The position numbers and the translations under genes are program-made. A stretch of DNA of 64,000 nt from positions 186,001 through 250,000 of the forward strand of contig NZ_FRCT01000005.1 in NCBI RefSeq assembly GCF_900143025.1, given 5' to 3'. This DNA is from Ruminococcus flavefaciens (GTDB lineage: Bacteria; Bacillota; Clostridia; Oscillospirales; Ruminococcaceae). Positions 8,595-17,494 of this stretch are shown here, piece after piece. Each line of letters opens with the position of its first letter. The first letter of the stretch is position 1. The notes under the pieces were generated by a model. It saw only the letters and a list, made by a program, of their open reading frames with translations. It made no database searches and was not told the origin of the DNA.

Positions 8595-10010
8595 TCATTC
8601 CTCCGAAAGCTTTTTCAGTATCATTTTAGCGATCTTGTAAGCATCTCCACAGCCGAGAGTTATGACAAGGTCGCCCTCCTGTGCGTGCTGGCATACATAG
8701 TCGCATATCTGTTCAAAGTTAGCGTATTTCCTTTCGTCCGTCCATTCGGCAGTCTCGTCCTGTGGGAACCATATGCAGTTCGGTATTTTTTCTGCAAGGT
8801 GGCGGGTGAAGATGCCGTAGGTGTTTTTCTCGCGGCTTCCCATTATATCGGTGAGAACTGCGTGGTCGGGTATTTGCAGTACTCTTGCGAAGTCGTCAAG
8901 CAGGAGCTTTGTACGCGAGAAGGTGAAGGGCTGGAATACTGCCCATACATGGTTGAAGTTCATTTCCATAGCGGCATTGAGAGTAGCTTCAAGCTCTGTC
9001 GGGTGGTGAGCGTAGTCGTCAACTACGGTTATGCCCTTTTCAAAGCCAAGCTTCTCGAAGCGGCGTTTTGCACCGCGGAAGTCTTCAAGTCCCTTCTGTA
9101 TGAATTTGAATTCCGTGCCTACATATCTTGCGGCAGCAACAGCGGCAAGAGAGTTGAGAACATTGTGTATTCCTGCAACGTGAAGAGTTATCGTTCCCAG
9201 CTTTTCGCCCTTGTACATAGCGTCGTAGGTGGTGAGGAGACCGTTTTCGTGCTTTACGTTTTCGGGATAATAGTCGCAGGAGCTGTCCTTGCCGAAGGTG
9301 ATTATCTCCTTGCCTGTGATACCTTCCAGAGACTTCATTGAATTTGCATCAGAACCGTTTACGATTATGCACTTTGAAGTGTTTTCGTTGAATTTATGGA
9401 ATGACTTGATTATATTTTCAAGTGTACCGAAATAGTCGAGGTGATCGGCGTCGATGTTGAGTATTACAGATATATCGGGGAAGAATTTAAGGAAGTGATC
9501 CTCGAATTCGCAGGACTCGCATACCATGATATCGCTCTTGCCTGCAATTCCGCTTCCGCCGATGCAGGGGAGCTTTCCGCCGATGTATGCGGAGAGGTCT
9601 ATACCTGCGGTGTAGAGTATCTGTGTTATCATAGAGGTGGTCGAGGTCTTGCCGTGAGTACCCGAAACGCATATAGCGTTGCTGTACCAGCTTGTTACGA
9701 TACCGAGGAGGTCTGCACGTTCAAGCACAGGGACTCCGCTTGCTCTTGCGGCAACCAGCTCGGGATTGTCAGCCATGATAGCGGCAGTGTGTACGATAAG
9801 GTCGGCACCTTCGATATTCTCGGCTCTCTGACCGATGAAAACCGGGATACCCATTTTTCTTACAGCATCGAGGGTCTCGGTCTCGTTATTGTCCGAGCCT
9901 GTAAGGTAGTAGCCCTGAGAGTGAAGTATCTGTGCAAGGGGGTACATACCCGAACCGCCTATGCCTATAAAATGAATGTGCTTTTTTCCGTTTAAAATAT
10001 TGGTATCCAA
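8595..10010 (-). CDS. murC: UDP-N-acetylmuramate--L-alanine ligase
   Basis: Adds the first amino acid (L-Ala) to UDP-MurNAc in the cytoplasm using ATP. About 471 residues with the N-terminal Rossmann motif FIGIGGSGMYPLA, the ATP loop SGTHGKTSTTSM and the Mur-ligase sequence DDYAHHPTE, which is typical of MurC. Start: TTG at 10008-10010 is preferred because AAAGGT is 7 bases upstream; a GTG at 10019 is possible but overlaps that site. It is located away from the dcw cluster, directly before lexA. Confidence 0.95.
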   Translation of the reverse strand: MDTNILNGKKHIHFIGIGGSGMYPLAQILHSQGYYLTGSDNNETETLDAVRKMGIPVFIGQRAENIEGADLIVHTAAIMADNPELVAARASGVPVLERADLLGIVTSWYSNAICVSGTHGKTSTTSMITQILYTAGIDLSAYIGGKLPCIGGSGIAGKSDIMVCESCEFEDHFLKFFPDISVILNIDADHLDYFGTLENIIKSFHKFNENTSKCIIVNGSDANSMKSLEGITGKEIITFGKDSSCDYYPENVKHENGLLTTYDAMYKGEKLGTITLHVAGIHNVLNSLAAVAAARYVGTEFKFIQKGLEDFRGAKRRFEKLGFEKGITVVDDYAHHPTELEATLNAAMEMNFNHVWAVFQPFTFSRTKLLLDDFARVLQIPDHAVLTDIMGSREKNTYGIFTRHLAEKIPNCIWFPQDETAEWTDERKYANFEQICDYVCQHAQEGDLVITLGCGDAYKIAKMILKKLSEE

Positions 10011-10019
10011 AACGATCAC

Positions 10020-10338
10020 CTTTCTTTATATTATAAATAGTATATGCCCGAATAGATACGGGTGATATTAACAGCCCATGTGTTGTGAGCTGATATTTGC
10101 TTGTGATAAGTTCATAAAAGGGGACTGAAATAACGCTGTCACGCAGTTTTCACAGATTTTTCATCTCTTTTACTCGAAATAATTAGAATTTTTCTTTTAA
10201 AAACCGAAATTTAGCTTGCATTTTTACAAAATATGAGTTATAATAGTTTACAGGTTTACTAACTGCTGTAACGAGTCAGATAAAAATGTTTCAGCCAGTC
10301 AGACCGAGGAGTTCATAGACAATTAAGGAGGAAAATCT
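10020..10338. other. Divergent intergenic region murC / spoVG
   Basis: 319 bases without a gene. It holds the spoVG promoter (10216-10244) on the plus strand. On the minus strand there are TATAAT-like hexamers near 10030-10044 that could serve murC, but no convincing -35. I see no further structure; the middle part (about 10070-10200) shows nothing I can interpret. Confidence 0.5.
10216..10244 (+). promoter_or_regulatory. Promoter of spoVG
   Basis: -35 TTGCAT (10216-10221), 17-bp spacer, -10 TATAAT (10239-10244). The spoVG start codon is about 95 bases downstream, giving a leader of about 85 bases. Confidence 0.7.
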
Positions 10339-10641
10339 ATGGAAATTACAGATGTCAAAGTAAGAAAGATCATGTCTGAAGGCAGACTCAGAGCAGTTGT
10401 TTCGGTAACTATCGACGATATGCTTGCAGTACATGATATCAAAGTAGTACAGGGAGATGAAAGACTCTTCGTGGCTATGCCCAGCAGAAAGGACGAAAAC
10501 GGAGTTTTCCGTGATATCGTTCATCCTATTTCACCTTCTGCAAGAAAGCTTTTTGAGGAGAGTATTCTCGATGCCTATGAAAGACAGCTTGCAATTCTTG
10601 AAACTGAGGAAACAGAACAAGAAGAAGCTGAAGAGGCTTGA
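10339..10641 (+). CDS. spoVG: SpoVG family regulator
   Basis: Small nucleic-acid-binding regulator that influences septation, sporulation and surface functions in Firmicutes. 100 residues. The conserved core is clear: TDVKVRKI near the start, VTIDDMLAVHDIKVVQG in the middle and FVAMPSRKDENG before the C-terminal helix; the end is Glu-rich. AAGGAGG sits 7 bases before the ATG. It is monocistronic: own promoter and a terminator directly after it. Confidence 0.96.
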   Translation: MEITDVKVRKIMSEGRLRAVVSVTIDDMLAVHDIKVVQGDERLFVAMPSRKDENGVFRDIVHPISPSARKLFEESILDAYERQLAILETEETEQEEAEEA

Positions 10642-10655
10642 ATTATAACACTGAT

Positions 10656-10687
10656 TGAAAGACCTGCCGTGTGGTGGGTCTTTTTAT
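10656..10687. terminator. Terminator between spoVG and the NUDIX gene
   Basis: AAAGACC and GGTCTTT arms with a short inner CC/GG pairing, followed by a T-run on the plus strand. It overlaps the last bases of the convergent NUDIX gene, so it probably serves both directions. Confidence 0.65.
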
Positions 10688-11220
10688 ATTCCCAGTATAC
10701 GTGCGGCTTTGAGTATAGTAAGCTGAGTCTTTCCGTCGCGGATTGTGCCGTCCATGACCTGTTTTACGGCTTCTGAAAGAGGTATACGCTCAACATCGAG
10801 GAATTCATCGGGGTCAAGGTTCTGACTGCTGAATTTAAGTCCTCTTGCAAGGTACATATAGGTTATCTCACTGTTATAGGCAGGAGTAGGGAGCATCTCG
10901 CCGAGATAGATATATTCCGAGCAGGTGCAGCCTGTTTCCTCCAGAAGCTCGCGCCTGCCACATTCGGAGTGGTCTTCGCCCTTTTCAAGCTTGCCTGCGG
11001 GAACTTCGCGGGTTACTGTGCTGAATGGGTAGCGGAACTGCTTTACGAGGAATATCTCGTTGTTATCGGTTATTGGTATCACGCATACGCCGCCGTGGTG
11101 GTGGAGCACATCTCTTACGGCTGTCTTGCCGTTTTCAAGCTCGGCAGTGTCGTGAGTTATAGTGAAGATAGGTCCTTCGTATTTTACATCGCTTGATATA
11201 GTTTTCTCTTGTAAGTGCAT
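10684..11220 (-). CDS. NUDIX hydrolase, ADP-ribose pyrophosphatase type
   Basis: 178 residues. The complete NUDIX box (G-x5-E-x7-REL-x-EE-x-G) spans about residues 76-98: GKLEKGEDHSECGRRELLEE, then TG. The preceding QFRYPF and EVPAGKLE are typical of the ADP-ribose pyrophosphatase (NudF-like) branch, which hydrolyses ADP-ribose to AMP and ribose 5-phosphate. GGAGG lies 7 bases before the ATG. It stands alone between convergent spoVG and a terminator. Confidence 0.92.
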   Translation of the reverse strand: MHLQEKTISSDVKYEGPIFTITHDTAELENGKTAVRDVLHHHGGVCVIPITDNNEIFLVKQFRYPFSTVTREVPAGKLEKGEDHSECGRRELLEETGCTCSEYIYLGEMLPTPAYNSEITYMYLARGLKFSSQNLDPDEFLDVERIPLSEAVKQVMDGTIRDGKTQLTILKAARILGI

Positions 11221-11267
11221 ATCAAAGCCTCCATTATTTATTTTTGACGAATTTCGTCTTTATAACA

Positions 11268-11309
11268 AAACCTCCTATGCTTTTTGTTTTACCATAGGAG
11301 GTTTTATAA
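11268..11309. terminator. Strong hairpin terminator between caspase-like and NUDIX genes
   Basis: AAAACCTCCTATG pairs with CATAGGAGGTTTT around a 13-base loop. On the minus strand it follows the end of the lectin/caspase-like gene and ends in TTTT, so it should terminate that gene ahead of the NUDIX gene. Confidence 0.7.
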
Positions 11310-11337
11310 TGTTTAAATAGATTAGAATGTCTGGAAA

Positions 11338-12501
11338 TTAACCTCTGTTAAGTTTTATATTTCCGTTTCCTTTCATAACTCTGAGCTTTGCAGGTGAGTC
11401 ACTGCTAGTCTTGCTGAAATGTTTATCAGCTTCTGTCATAGCTCCGTTTACAGTTATGAGTGGGTTATTTGCAAATGCAGACATCATATAATCTAAATAT
11501 TCTTCAGCATTTGCTACACTTCCGTTGAAACCGATAACGCATTTTGCACCAGCACTAATTGCTGCATCAACCAGACTTGCACGATCTGAATGTGTGGTTG
11601 CACTGTTGCAGGAAGCAAAAAATACGAAATCAATATGAGCCCAGTCATTGCTTGAAATGATTTTTTCTAGTTCATATGAATAGACAGAAAAGTAATCGCT
11701 TTCTTTTTTGGATTTATTGACGTTGAAATAACCCGGACCACCATGTCCGTGGAATATCAAGATTCTTGAATTTTTAGCTTTCTGTCCAATGGTATCTTTA
11801 CTTGGTAAAGATGTTATATTGCCGTTATAACCGAGACGATTGAAAGTGCTTTTAACATTTTCTGCAACTTTCTGATCTGCATTACTGAGAGTTGTAAGAG
11901 TAAAATATGTTGCATCATTCTTTTCACTCTGAACAGATATGAAATCCCAGTTATCATTCATTCTGGATGTGCTGTAGTCCCAGATCTGAATTGTTTCGCC
12001 GTTAGCGTAAGATGAATTAGTTACTTCAAGTACCTTTCTTCCGTTGCTTAAACGTGTACCGATCTGGTATCCGCCGCCTGAAGCTGCACTGATTATAAAA
12101 TCTTGTTCTCTGAGCTTTCCTGTGTACTTCCAGATCTGTGCATCTGTACCATTAGTATTTGCAGCTGAAGTATTGCGCATATCAATGGCAGATGTCTGGT
12201 TTGGAACGTGCATTGGCTTTATTGAATAATATCCATTCGATTCATAAGTGACCTTAAACTGCTGATTTGAACCGCCGTTGAAATCATACTGTATTACTCT
12301 TGTTCCGTTAGCAGTTCCTCTGTAATCAATATCAATGAATTTGCCGCTGTGCTTATTACGAATGTAGTAAATACCATTGCTTATTGTTCGCGAAGCAGCT
12401 TTTGCTGATAATTCTTCCTTTGGCATAAAAGTCATGCTTGTGAAACAAGCAGCTGCTGCCAGTAATCCTGATACGAATTTTTTTATGATTTTTGTGTTCA
12501 T
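11338..12501 (-). CDS. Secreted ricin-type lectin fused to a caspase-like (clan CD) domain
   Basis: 387 residues. A signal peptide (about 1-36) is followed by a ricin B-type beta-trefoil (about 39-188) with repeated Q-W-like units (SNQQFKVTY, AQIWKYT, IQIWDYS) and sugar-site-like GKFIDIDYRGTANGT. The last 190 residues carry two motifs of clan CD cysteine peptidases: a hydrophobic strand then HGHGG (His251/253; ILIFHGHGG) and a second strand then Cys298 (FVFFASCNSA). That layout suggests a gingipain, clostripain or CHAT-like protease or a degenerate form. Start ATG 12499-12501; a TTG 21 bases earlier is in frame. The gene looks richer in A/T than its neighbours. No dockerin or cell-wall anchor is seen. 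Substrate unknown. Confidence 0.75.
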   Translation of the reverse strand: MNTKIIKKFVSGLLAAAACFTSMTFMPKEELSAKAASRTISNGIYYIRNKHSGKFIDIDYRGTANGTRVIQYDFNGGSNQQFKVTYESNGYYSIKPMHVPNQTSAIDMRNTSAANTNGTDAQIWKYTGKLREQDFIISAASGGGYQIGTRLSNGRKVLEVTNSSYANGETIQIWDYSTSRMNDNWDFISVQSEKNDATYFTLTTLSNADQKVAENVKSTFNRLGYNGNITSLPSKDTIGQKAKNSRILIFHGHGGPGYFNVNKSKKESDYFSVYSYELEKIISSNDWAHIDFVFFASCNSATTHSDRASLVDAAISAGAKCVIGFNGSVANAEEYLDYMMSAFANNPLITVNGAMTEADKHFSKTSSDSPAKLRVMKGNGNIKLNRG

Positions 12502-12595
12502 AATTAAATAGATTCCCTTCAAAAAGTTCAGTAATTCGAATTAGTCTGATGTTAAGTTGATTTTGAATCGTTCAAACGGCCATAAGAACATATAT

Positions 12596-12624
12596 ATTAT
12601 ATATGATTTAGGAGAAAAAGTCAA
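12596..12624 (-). promoter_or_regulatory. Promoter of the lectin/caspase-like gene
   Basis: On the minus strand: -35 TTGACT (12619-12624), 17-bp spacer, -10 TATAAT (12596-12601). The start codon is about 95 bases downstream. Confidence 0.7.
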
Positions 12625-12692
12625 CAGAAAAACGAATATATTTTCGATTTTACGTCAAAAAATGAAAAGTATGAGAAAAAGCGGCTGTGCAG

Positions 12693-12721
12693 TTGCTTTA
12701 TTTTTAATAGTATGTTATAAT
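12693..12721 (+). promoter_or_regulatory. Promoter of the cysteine desulfurase-thiI operon
   Basis: -35 TTGCTT (12693-12698), 17-bp spacer, -10 TATAAT (12716-12721), about 40 bases before the desulfurase ATG. Confidence 0.75.
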
Positions 12722-12761
12722 AAAGGGTATGCTACAATCAAAGAAATGAAGGGAACATAAA

Positions 12762-13892
12762 ATGGAAGTTTACCTTGACAATGCGGCGACCACAAAACCC
12801 TGTGCGGAAGCCATAGAGGCTGCTGTGGGAGCTATGACCGATAATTACGGCAATCCTTCCTCGCTTCATCGTGCAGGACTCAATGCACAGCTCCTGATGG
12901 ACGGTGCAAGAAAGACGATCGCCGACTCAATAGGCGTTGAAAGCGGCTGTATCATTTTTACTTCGGGAGCTACCGAGAGCAATAATCTTGCACTCCGCGG
13001 AGCTTCGGCTGCTTACGGAAGAAAAAGGAAAAAGATAGTTATATCCGCAGTTGAACACGCTTCTGTGGAGGAGACTGCCGCAGACCTTGAAAAGAAAGGC
13101 TTTGAAGTGGTCCGCGTATCTCCCCGTGAGGACGGAAGATACTATGCGGCTGACTTTGTAAATGCCTGTGATGACGATGTCTGTCTCATAAGCATGATGT
13201 ACGTCAATAACGAAACAGGCTATATCATGCCCGTCAAGGAGACTTTCTCCGCAGTGAAGCGAAAATATCCCGAGATTATAACTCATACGGATTGCGTACA
13301 GGCTTACATGAAACTCCCTGTGAAAGCAAATGCGCTCTGCGCAGACCTTATCTCCCTCAGCGGACATAAGATACACGGTGCTAAGGGCGTAGGTGCGCTG
13401 TATATCAAAAAAGGAGTCCGTGTGCTTCCCGTAGTTACGGGCGGCAAGCAGGAAAAGGGATTACGCTCGGGCACAGAGAGCGTTCCCATGATAGCGGCAT
13501 TCGGTGCGGCTGTGAAGAAGCTTGCTCCAACTATATCCGAGCGTTACGAGAAGGTGAGCGGACTTAAAAAGTATCTGCTTGACAAGCTCAGTGATATTGA
13601 GGGAGTTACGGTGAATTCTCCCGAGGACGGTTCGCCTTATGTGGTGAATATCTCGGCTGTGGGAAAGCGCTCGGAGATAATGCTCCACTTTCTTGAAAGC
13701 AAGGAGATATATGTTTCCAGCGGTTCTGCCTGTTCAAAGGGACAGCAGAGCGGAGTTCTCGGACAGTTCGGCATAAGGGACAAACGTGCGGACAGTGCGC
13801 TGCGTATCAGCATGACTGCCGAGACTACCGAGGCGGAGCTTGACAGCTTCTGCGAGGGACTCAGTGAGGGCATGGAAAAGATAAGAGGTTAA
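12762..13892 (+). CDS. Cysteine desulfurase (NifS/IscS family, NifZ-like)
   Basis: PLP enzyme that removes sulfur from cysteine as a protein-bound persulfide. 376 residues. The N-terminus has the family start YLDNAATTKP. The PLP lysine is Lys203 in SLSGHKIHGAKG, and the persulfide cysteine is Cys324 in SSGSACSKG. It lies 29 bases before thiI and shares its promoter. In B. subtilis the adjacent NifZ-ThiI pair makes 4-thiouridine in tRNA, so this is probably the dedicated sulfur donor for ThiI rather than the general iron-sulfur enzyme (inference from context). Confidence 0.93.
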   Translation: MEVYLDNAATTKPCAEAIEAAVGAMTDNYGNPSSLHRAGLNAQLLMDGARKTIADSIGVESGCIIFTSGATESNNLALRGASAAYGRKRKKIVISAVEHASVEETAADLEKKGFEVVRVSPREDGRYYAADFVNACDDDVCLISMMYVNNETGYIMPVKETFSAVKRKYPEIITHTDCVQAYMKLPVKANALCADLISLSGHKIHGAKGVGALYIKKGVRVLPVVTGGKQEKGLRSGTESVPMIAAFGAAVKKLAPTISERYEKVSGLKKYLLDKLSDIEGVTVNSPEDGSPYVVNISAVGKRSEIMLHFLESKEIYVSSGSACSKGQQSGVLGQFGIRDKRADSALRISMTAETTEAELDSFCEGLSEGMEKIRG

Positions 13893-13921
13893 TATATATT
13901 TAAATAGTATAGGAGAAAAAT

Positions 13922-15100
13922 ATGAAAGAGTTAATACTTGTAAAATACGGTGAAATGGCACTGAAAGGTCTCAATAAAAAGACCTTCGAGGATATGCTCA
14001 TAAAGAACATAAAGCGCAGACTGAAGCCCCTCGGACATTTTCAGATGACCAGTGCTCAGTCTACCACATACATAACTCCTCTCGATGAGGATATCGACCT
14101 CAATGAGGCAGCCGACAGAGTAGGAAAGATATTCGGTATCGCTACATACTGCCGTGCCTGCGTATGCGAGAAGGACTTCGAGGACATCTGCAACAAGAGC
14201 TATGAATATCTTGAAGATGTACTCAGCTGCGCAAAGACCTTCAAGGTCAACGCAAAGCGCTCCGACAAGGCTTTCCCTATGAAGTCGCCTGAGATATGCA
14301 TGGAGCTGGGTGGAAAGCTGCTTGAAAAGTTCTCGCACCTCAGTGTTGATGTTAAGAACCCCGAGGTCACGGTAACTGTTGAGATACGTGACGAGAATGC
14401 TTTCGTTCACGCAGAGAATATCAAGGGAGCAGGCGGACTCCCCGTAGGCAGCAGCGGCAAGGCTATGCTCCTGCTTTCGGGCGGTATCGACAGTCCTGTT
14501 GCAGGCTATATGATGGCTAAGCGCGGTATCCATATCGCAGCTATCCACTACGTAAGCCCTCCCTATACCTCGGAACGCGCACAGCTCAAGGTGGAGCAGC
14601 TCTGTCAGAAGCTTACGGACTACTGCGGCGGTATCGCATTCTACTGCGTACCTTTCACAGAGCTTCAGGAGGCTATCAAGGACAACTGCCCTGAGGAGTT
14701 CTTTACTATTATAATGAGAAGACTTATGATGGAGATAGCTCAGCGCATCGCTGCAAAGGACAACTGCCTTGCACTTATCACAGGCGAGAGCGTAGGACAG
14801 GTGGCAAGCCAGACAATGGCTGCTATGGTCTGCACAGATGCAGTCTGCCGAATTCCTGTATTCCGTCCATGCGTTGGAATGGACAAGACCGAGATAATCG
14901 AGATAGCTCGTAAGATAGATACATTCGATATCTCCGTACAGCCCTATGAGGACTGCTGTACTGTATTTACCCCTCGTCACCCTAAGGTAAGACCTCAGCT
15001 GGGGGACATTGAAAAGGCACAGAACAGCTTTGATTTTGAACCTCTTATACAGAAGGCTGTTGAAAACACAGAGATGAAAACCTTTAATTTTAGTGATTGA
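13922..15100 (+). CDS. thiI: tRNA 4-thiouridine synthase ThiI
   Basis: Adenylates U8 of tRNA and inserts sulfur to give 4-thiouridine; in some bacteria it also serves thiamine thiazole synthesis. 392 residues: NFLD/THUMP region (about 1-165), then an ATP pyrophosphatase domain with the PP-loop LLLSGGIDSPVAG near residues 183-195. The C-terminal rhodanese domain of E. coli ThiI is absent, as in the Bacillus form. Cys345-Cys346 in PYEDCCTVF is the candidate sulfur-handling pair. ATG has AGGAG 7 bases upstream. Confidence 0.96.
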   Translation: MKELILVKYGEMALKGLNKKTFEDMLIKNIKRRLKPLGHFQMTSAQSTTYITPLDEDIDLNEAADRVGKIFGIATYCRACVCEKDFEDICNKSYEYLEDVLSCAKTFKVNAKRSDKAFPMKSPEICMELGGKLLEKFSHLSVDVKNPEVTVTVEIRDENAFVHAENIKGAGGLPVGSSGKAMLLLSGGIDSPVAGYMMAKRGIHIAAIHYVSPPYTSERAQLKVEQLCQKLTDYCGGIAFYCVPFTELQEAIKDNCPEEFFTIIMRRLMMEIAQRIAAKDNCLALITGESVGQVASQTMAAMVCTDAVCRIPVFRPCVGMDKTEIIEIARKIDTFDISVQPYEDCCTVFTPRHPKVRPQLGDIEKAQNSFDFEPLIQKAVENTEMKTFNFSD

Positions 15101-15162
15101 TTATTTAAGTTTTTCACAATATAATCATTTGATTTTTGTGAAATGTGGACTAAAGAGAGTGT

Positions 15163-15726
15163 GTGGATTTAGTGGTAAGCAGTAAATTTTCTGAATGTAA
15201 TACCGAAAAACTTGACAAAACAGTTGCAAATGTTGTAAAATTATTAGAACGAAAGGGTCTGACTATATCTACAGCGGAGAGCTGTACCGGCGGACTTCTT
15301 TCGGAGCTTATAACATCAGTATCGGGTGCGTCGGCAGTTTTTGAACTGGGGATATGTACTTATTCGGAGAGAATAAAGACGGAATTCCTTAACGTTCCTG
15401 CTGAGGTGATAAAACAATTCGGAGTCGTAAGTGAACAGACTGCACTGTATATGGTCAGAGGACTAAAGAAAAGTTCGGGTGCAGATGTGTGCGTTTCCGT
15501 TACGGGTATCGCAGGTCCATCGGGCGGAACTGCTGAAACGCCTGTGGGAACGGTCTATGTTGGCTTCGATATCTGCGGCAGACAATTTGTACGGCTGCCC
15601 GAGCTTTGGAAGCTCAGTGACATGAGCAGAGAGCATATAAGAAAGTGTGCAGCGGCATTTGCCTTTGACACTATTGAAAAAGTACTGATGGAGGCGGAAC
15701 AGACTGATGAGCGACAAATTCAATGA
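15163..15726 (+). CDS. pncC: Nicotinamide-nucleotide amidohydrolase (CinA C-terminal domain)
   Basis: About 187 residues matching the stand-alone CinA C-terminal domain: TAESCTGGLLSELIT, then TYSERIKTEFLNV and VTGIAGPSGGT followed by PVGTVYVGF. The family deamidates nicotinamide mononucleotide to nicotinate mononucleotide in pyridine-nucleotide salvage. The start is a GTG at 15163 or 15172 (AAGAGAG is upstream of both); no ATG is available. It overlaps the following sortase gene by 20 bases, so it leads the pncC-sortase-sortase-SpoIID operon. Confidence 0.85.
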   Translation: MDLVVSSKFSECNTEKLDKTVANVVKLLERKGLTISTAESCTGGLLSELITSVSGASAVFELGICTYSERIKTEFLNVPAEVIKQFGVVSEQTALYMVRGLKKSSGADVCVSVTGIAGPSGGTAETPVGTVYVGFDICGRQFVRLPELWKLSDMSREHIRKCAAAFAFDTIEKVLMEAEQTDERQIQ

Positions 15727-17488
15727 TGAAAGCTCAGAGGCTCAGCGCAGAGCTGAGAAGATAAAAGCTATCAGAAGGTCGATACACGGCGAAGCAGAAG
15801 TTGCGCCTACGACCTATGACAATAAAACAGCGGAAAGCGAACGCACGGAAACTATGGCTGACCGTATCATGCGAGCCAAGGAAAAGCACAGCTCAACGGC
15901 TGAGGATATCCTTGATGAGCTTGACGAGGCTATAGCTTTTGAAAAGGCTGAGGCTGAGAGGATAGCTGCCGAAACGGCGGCTGCGGCTGAACGGTCCGCA
16001 GTTGATGCTTCTCCAGACATCTCGGACATCATCAACGAGCTTGAAACACCCGCACATGAGGAATTGAGCGAAATTGCTGATGAAATTACCGAGGATTTTT
16101 CAGAGGTTGATACCGATATCGCAGCGGAGGTTGAGGACTTCACCGAAACTGTGACTGAACGTCCGGAAGAAATATCGACAGAGGATAATGTTATTGCTGC
16201 GGCTGACGAAGAAACGGCAGAGGCTGTCTCTGAGTATGCGGCTGATGACACCGAGAATACGGTGGTGTTTACTCCTGTTGGTCATAATAAGACTGTTGAG
16301 GACCAGCTTGCTCCTCTAAAACGGGCTGAGGAGGAGGCTGCACAGCAGCTGAGAAAGACCAATGAGAGACTGGACGAGCAAAGCTTTCAGGCTAAGGAAA
16401 AGGCTGAGGACCTTGCTGACAACGGCATAGTCAAGCCTGAAAAAAAGAAGAAAAAGAAGAAGAAAAGAACTTTCAAGCAGAAGCTCCGCGGACTATTCCC
16501 CGAAAAGGGCGACAGTGTGCTGGAGTGTATAAGAAAGATCGCTTTTCTCGGCTCGGTTATCGCTATCTGTGTGTGCGGATATCTTGTGGGAGATTATTAC
16601 TATGATCTCTGGTCAAGCAAGCATAAGACAGAGGAGATCATGGATATATACGATATCTATAAGGACCGACAGCCGAAGATCGAAGAAGTAACAACTCCCG
16701 AGGGAGATAAAAGAAAAAAATACGGCGGTATGCTCGACGGAGCTAAAAAGCTCTACGACATCAACCATGAAATAGTAGGTGTTATCACTATACCTGATAC
16801 ACCGGTTAACAACCCTGTTTTACAGGCAAAAGACAACGACAAATATCTGAACATGAAATATGATCTTACGGAAAATGTTGCCGGCGAGATCTTTCTGGAC
16901 TACAGAAATCATTTTGATGATGTGGGCGAGGACGGATATCTTAAATATCCCAATTCTCAGAATCTGATCCTCTACGGACATAATATGTACGATGATCAGA
17001 TGTTTGGATGTTTGAAGTATTATCACAGAAACGAGGCTTATTACGGAGCACATCCTGTAATAGATCTCAGTTCCAATTACGAGAAATATCAGTATAAGAT
17101 ATTTGCATTCTTTATGCTCGATGCTGCGGACGAGACAGATACCAAGTTTGACGTTTGGAATACTATCGACTTTGAAGATGAAAAGGAATTCTATAACTTC
17201 GTCAACGAAGCCAAGAGAAGAACTATACGTACAAATGATGTAGATGTTGAGTACGGAGATGAGCTCCTTACACTTTCTACCTGCAACACCTTCTTCCCAG
17301 ATGAAAGAGCACGTTTAATCGTTCTTGCAAGGCGTGTAAGAGAAGGTGAAGATCCTAAAAAGGGAACTCAGGAAAGCAAACCAAATCCTAATATAAAATG
17401 GCCTTCATTATACTATTCGATCCACCCGGACGAACATTATGATCCAAATGCCGAATTCGTTCCCTATGGTCCAAAGGGAGGAAAGTGA
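15707..17488 (+). CDS. Class B sortase with long acidic cytoplasmic extension
   Basis: 593 residues, about twice the normal sortase. Residues 1-245 are a Glu/Ala-rich, probably disordered or coiled cytoplasmic region; a run of lysines (about 245-255) precedes the single membrane helix (about 280-300). The extracellular class B sortase domain follows, with His425 (LILYGHNMYDD), Cys526 (LLTLSTCNTF) and Arg in ERARLIVLARR. Sortase B enzymes join surface proteins to peptidoglycan or pili. GGAGG lies 12 bases before the ATG. The next gene is a second sortase with the same motifs. No LPXTG-type substrate was found in the window. Confidence 0.93.
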   Translation: MSDKFNDESSEAQRRAEKIKAIRRSIHGEAEVAPTTYDNKTAESERTETMADRIMRAKEKHSSTAEDILDELDEAIAFEKAEAERIAAETAAAAERSAVDASPDISDIINELETPAHEELSEIADEITEDFSEVDTDIAAEVEDFTETVTERPEEISTEDNVIAAADEETAEAVSEYAADDTENTVVFTPVGHNKTVEDQLAPLKRAEEEAAQQLRKTNERLDEQSFQAKEKAEDLADNGIVKPEKKKKKKKKRTFKQKLRGLFPEKGDSVLECIRKIAFLGSVIAICVCGYLVGDYYYDLWSSKHKTEEIMDIYDIYKDRQPKIEEVTTPEGDKRKKYGGMLDGAKKLYDINHEIVGVITIPDTPVNNPVLQAKDNDKYLNMKYDLTENVAGEIFLDYRNHFDDVGEDGYLKYPNSQNLILYGHNMYDDQMFGCLKYYHRNEAYYGAHPVIDLSSNYEKYQYKIFAFFMLDAADETDTKFDVWNTIDFEDEKEFYNFVNEAKRRTIRTNDVDVEYGDELLTLSTCNTFFPDERARLIVLARRVREGEDPKKGTQESKPNPNIKWPSLYYSIHPDEHYDPNAEFVPYGPKGGK

Positions 17489-17494
17489 TAAGCA

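Noticed and set aside
12557-12760. 67-codon frame before the cysteine desulfurase
   Set aside because: It contains the desulfurase promoter and has no binding site; composition is that of A/T-rich intergenic DNA.
13931-14980. 349-codon open frame on the minus strand opposite thiI
   Set aside because: It mirrors thiI exactly and has no ribosome binding site or recognisable motif; the thiI frame has full family motifs. A codon-bias shadow.
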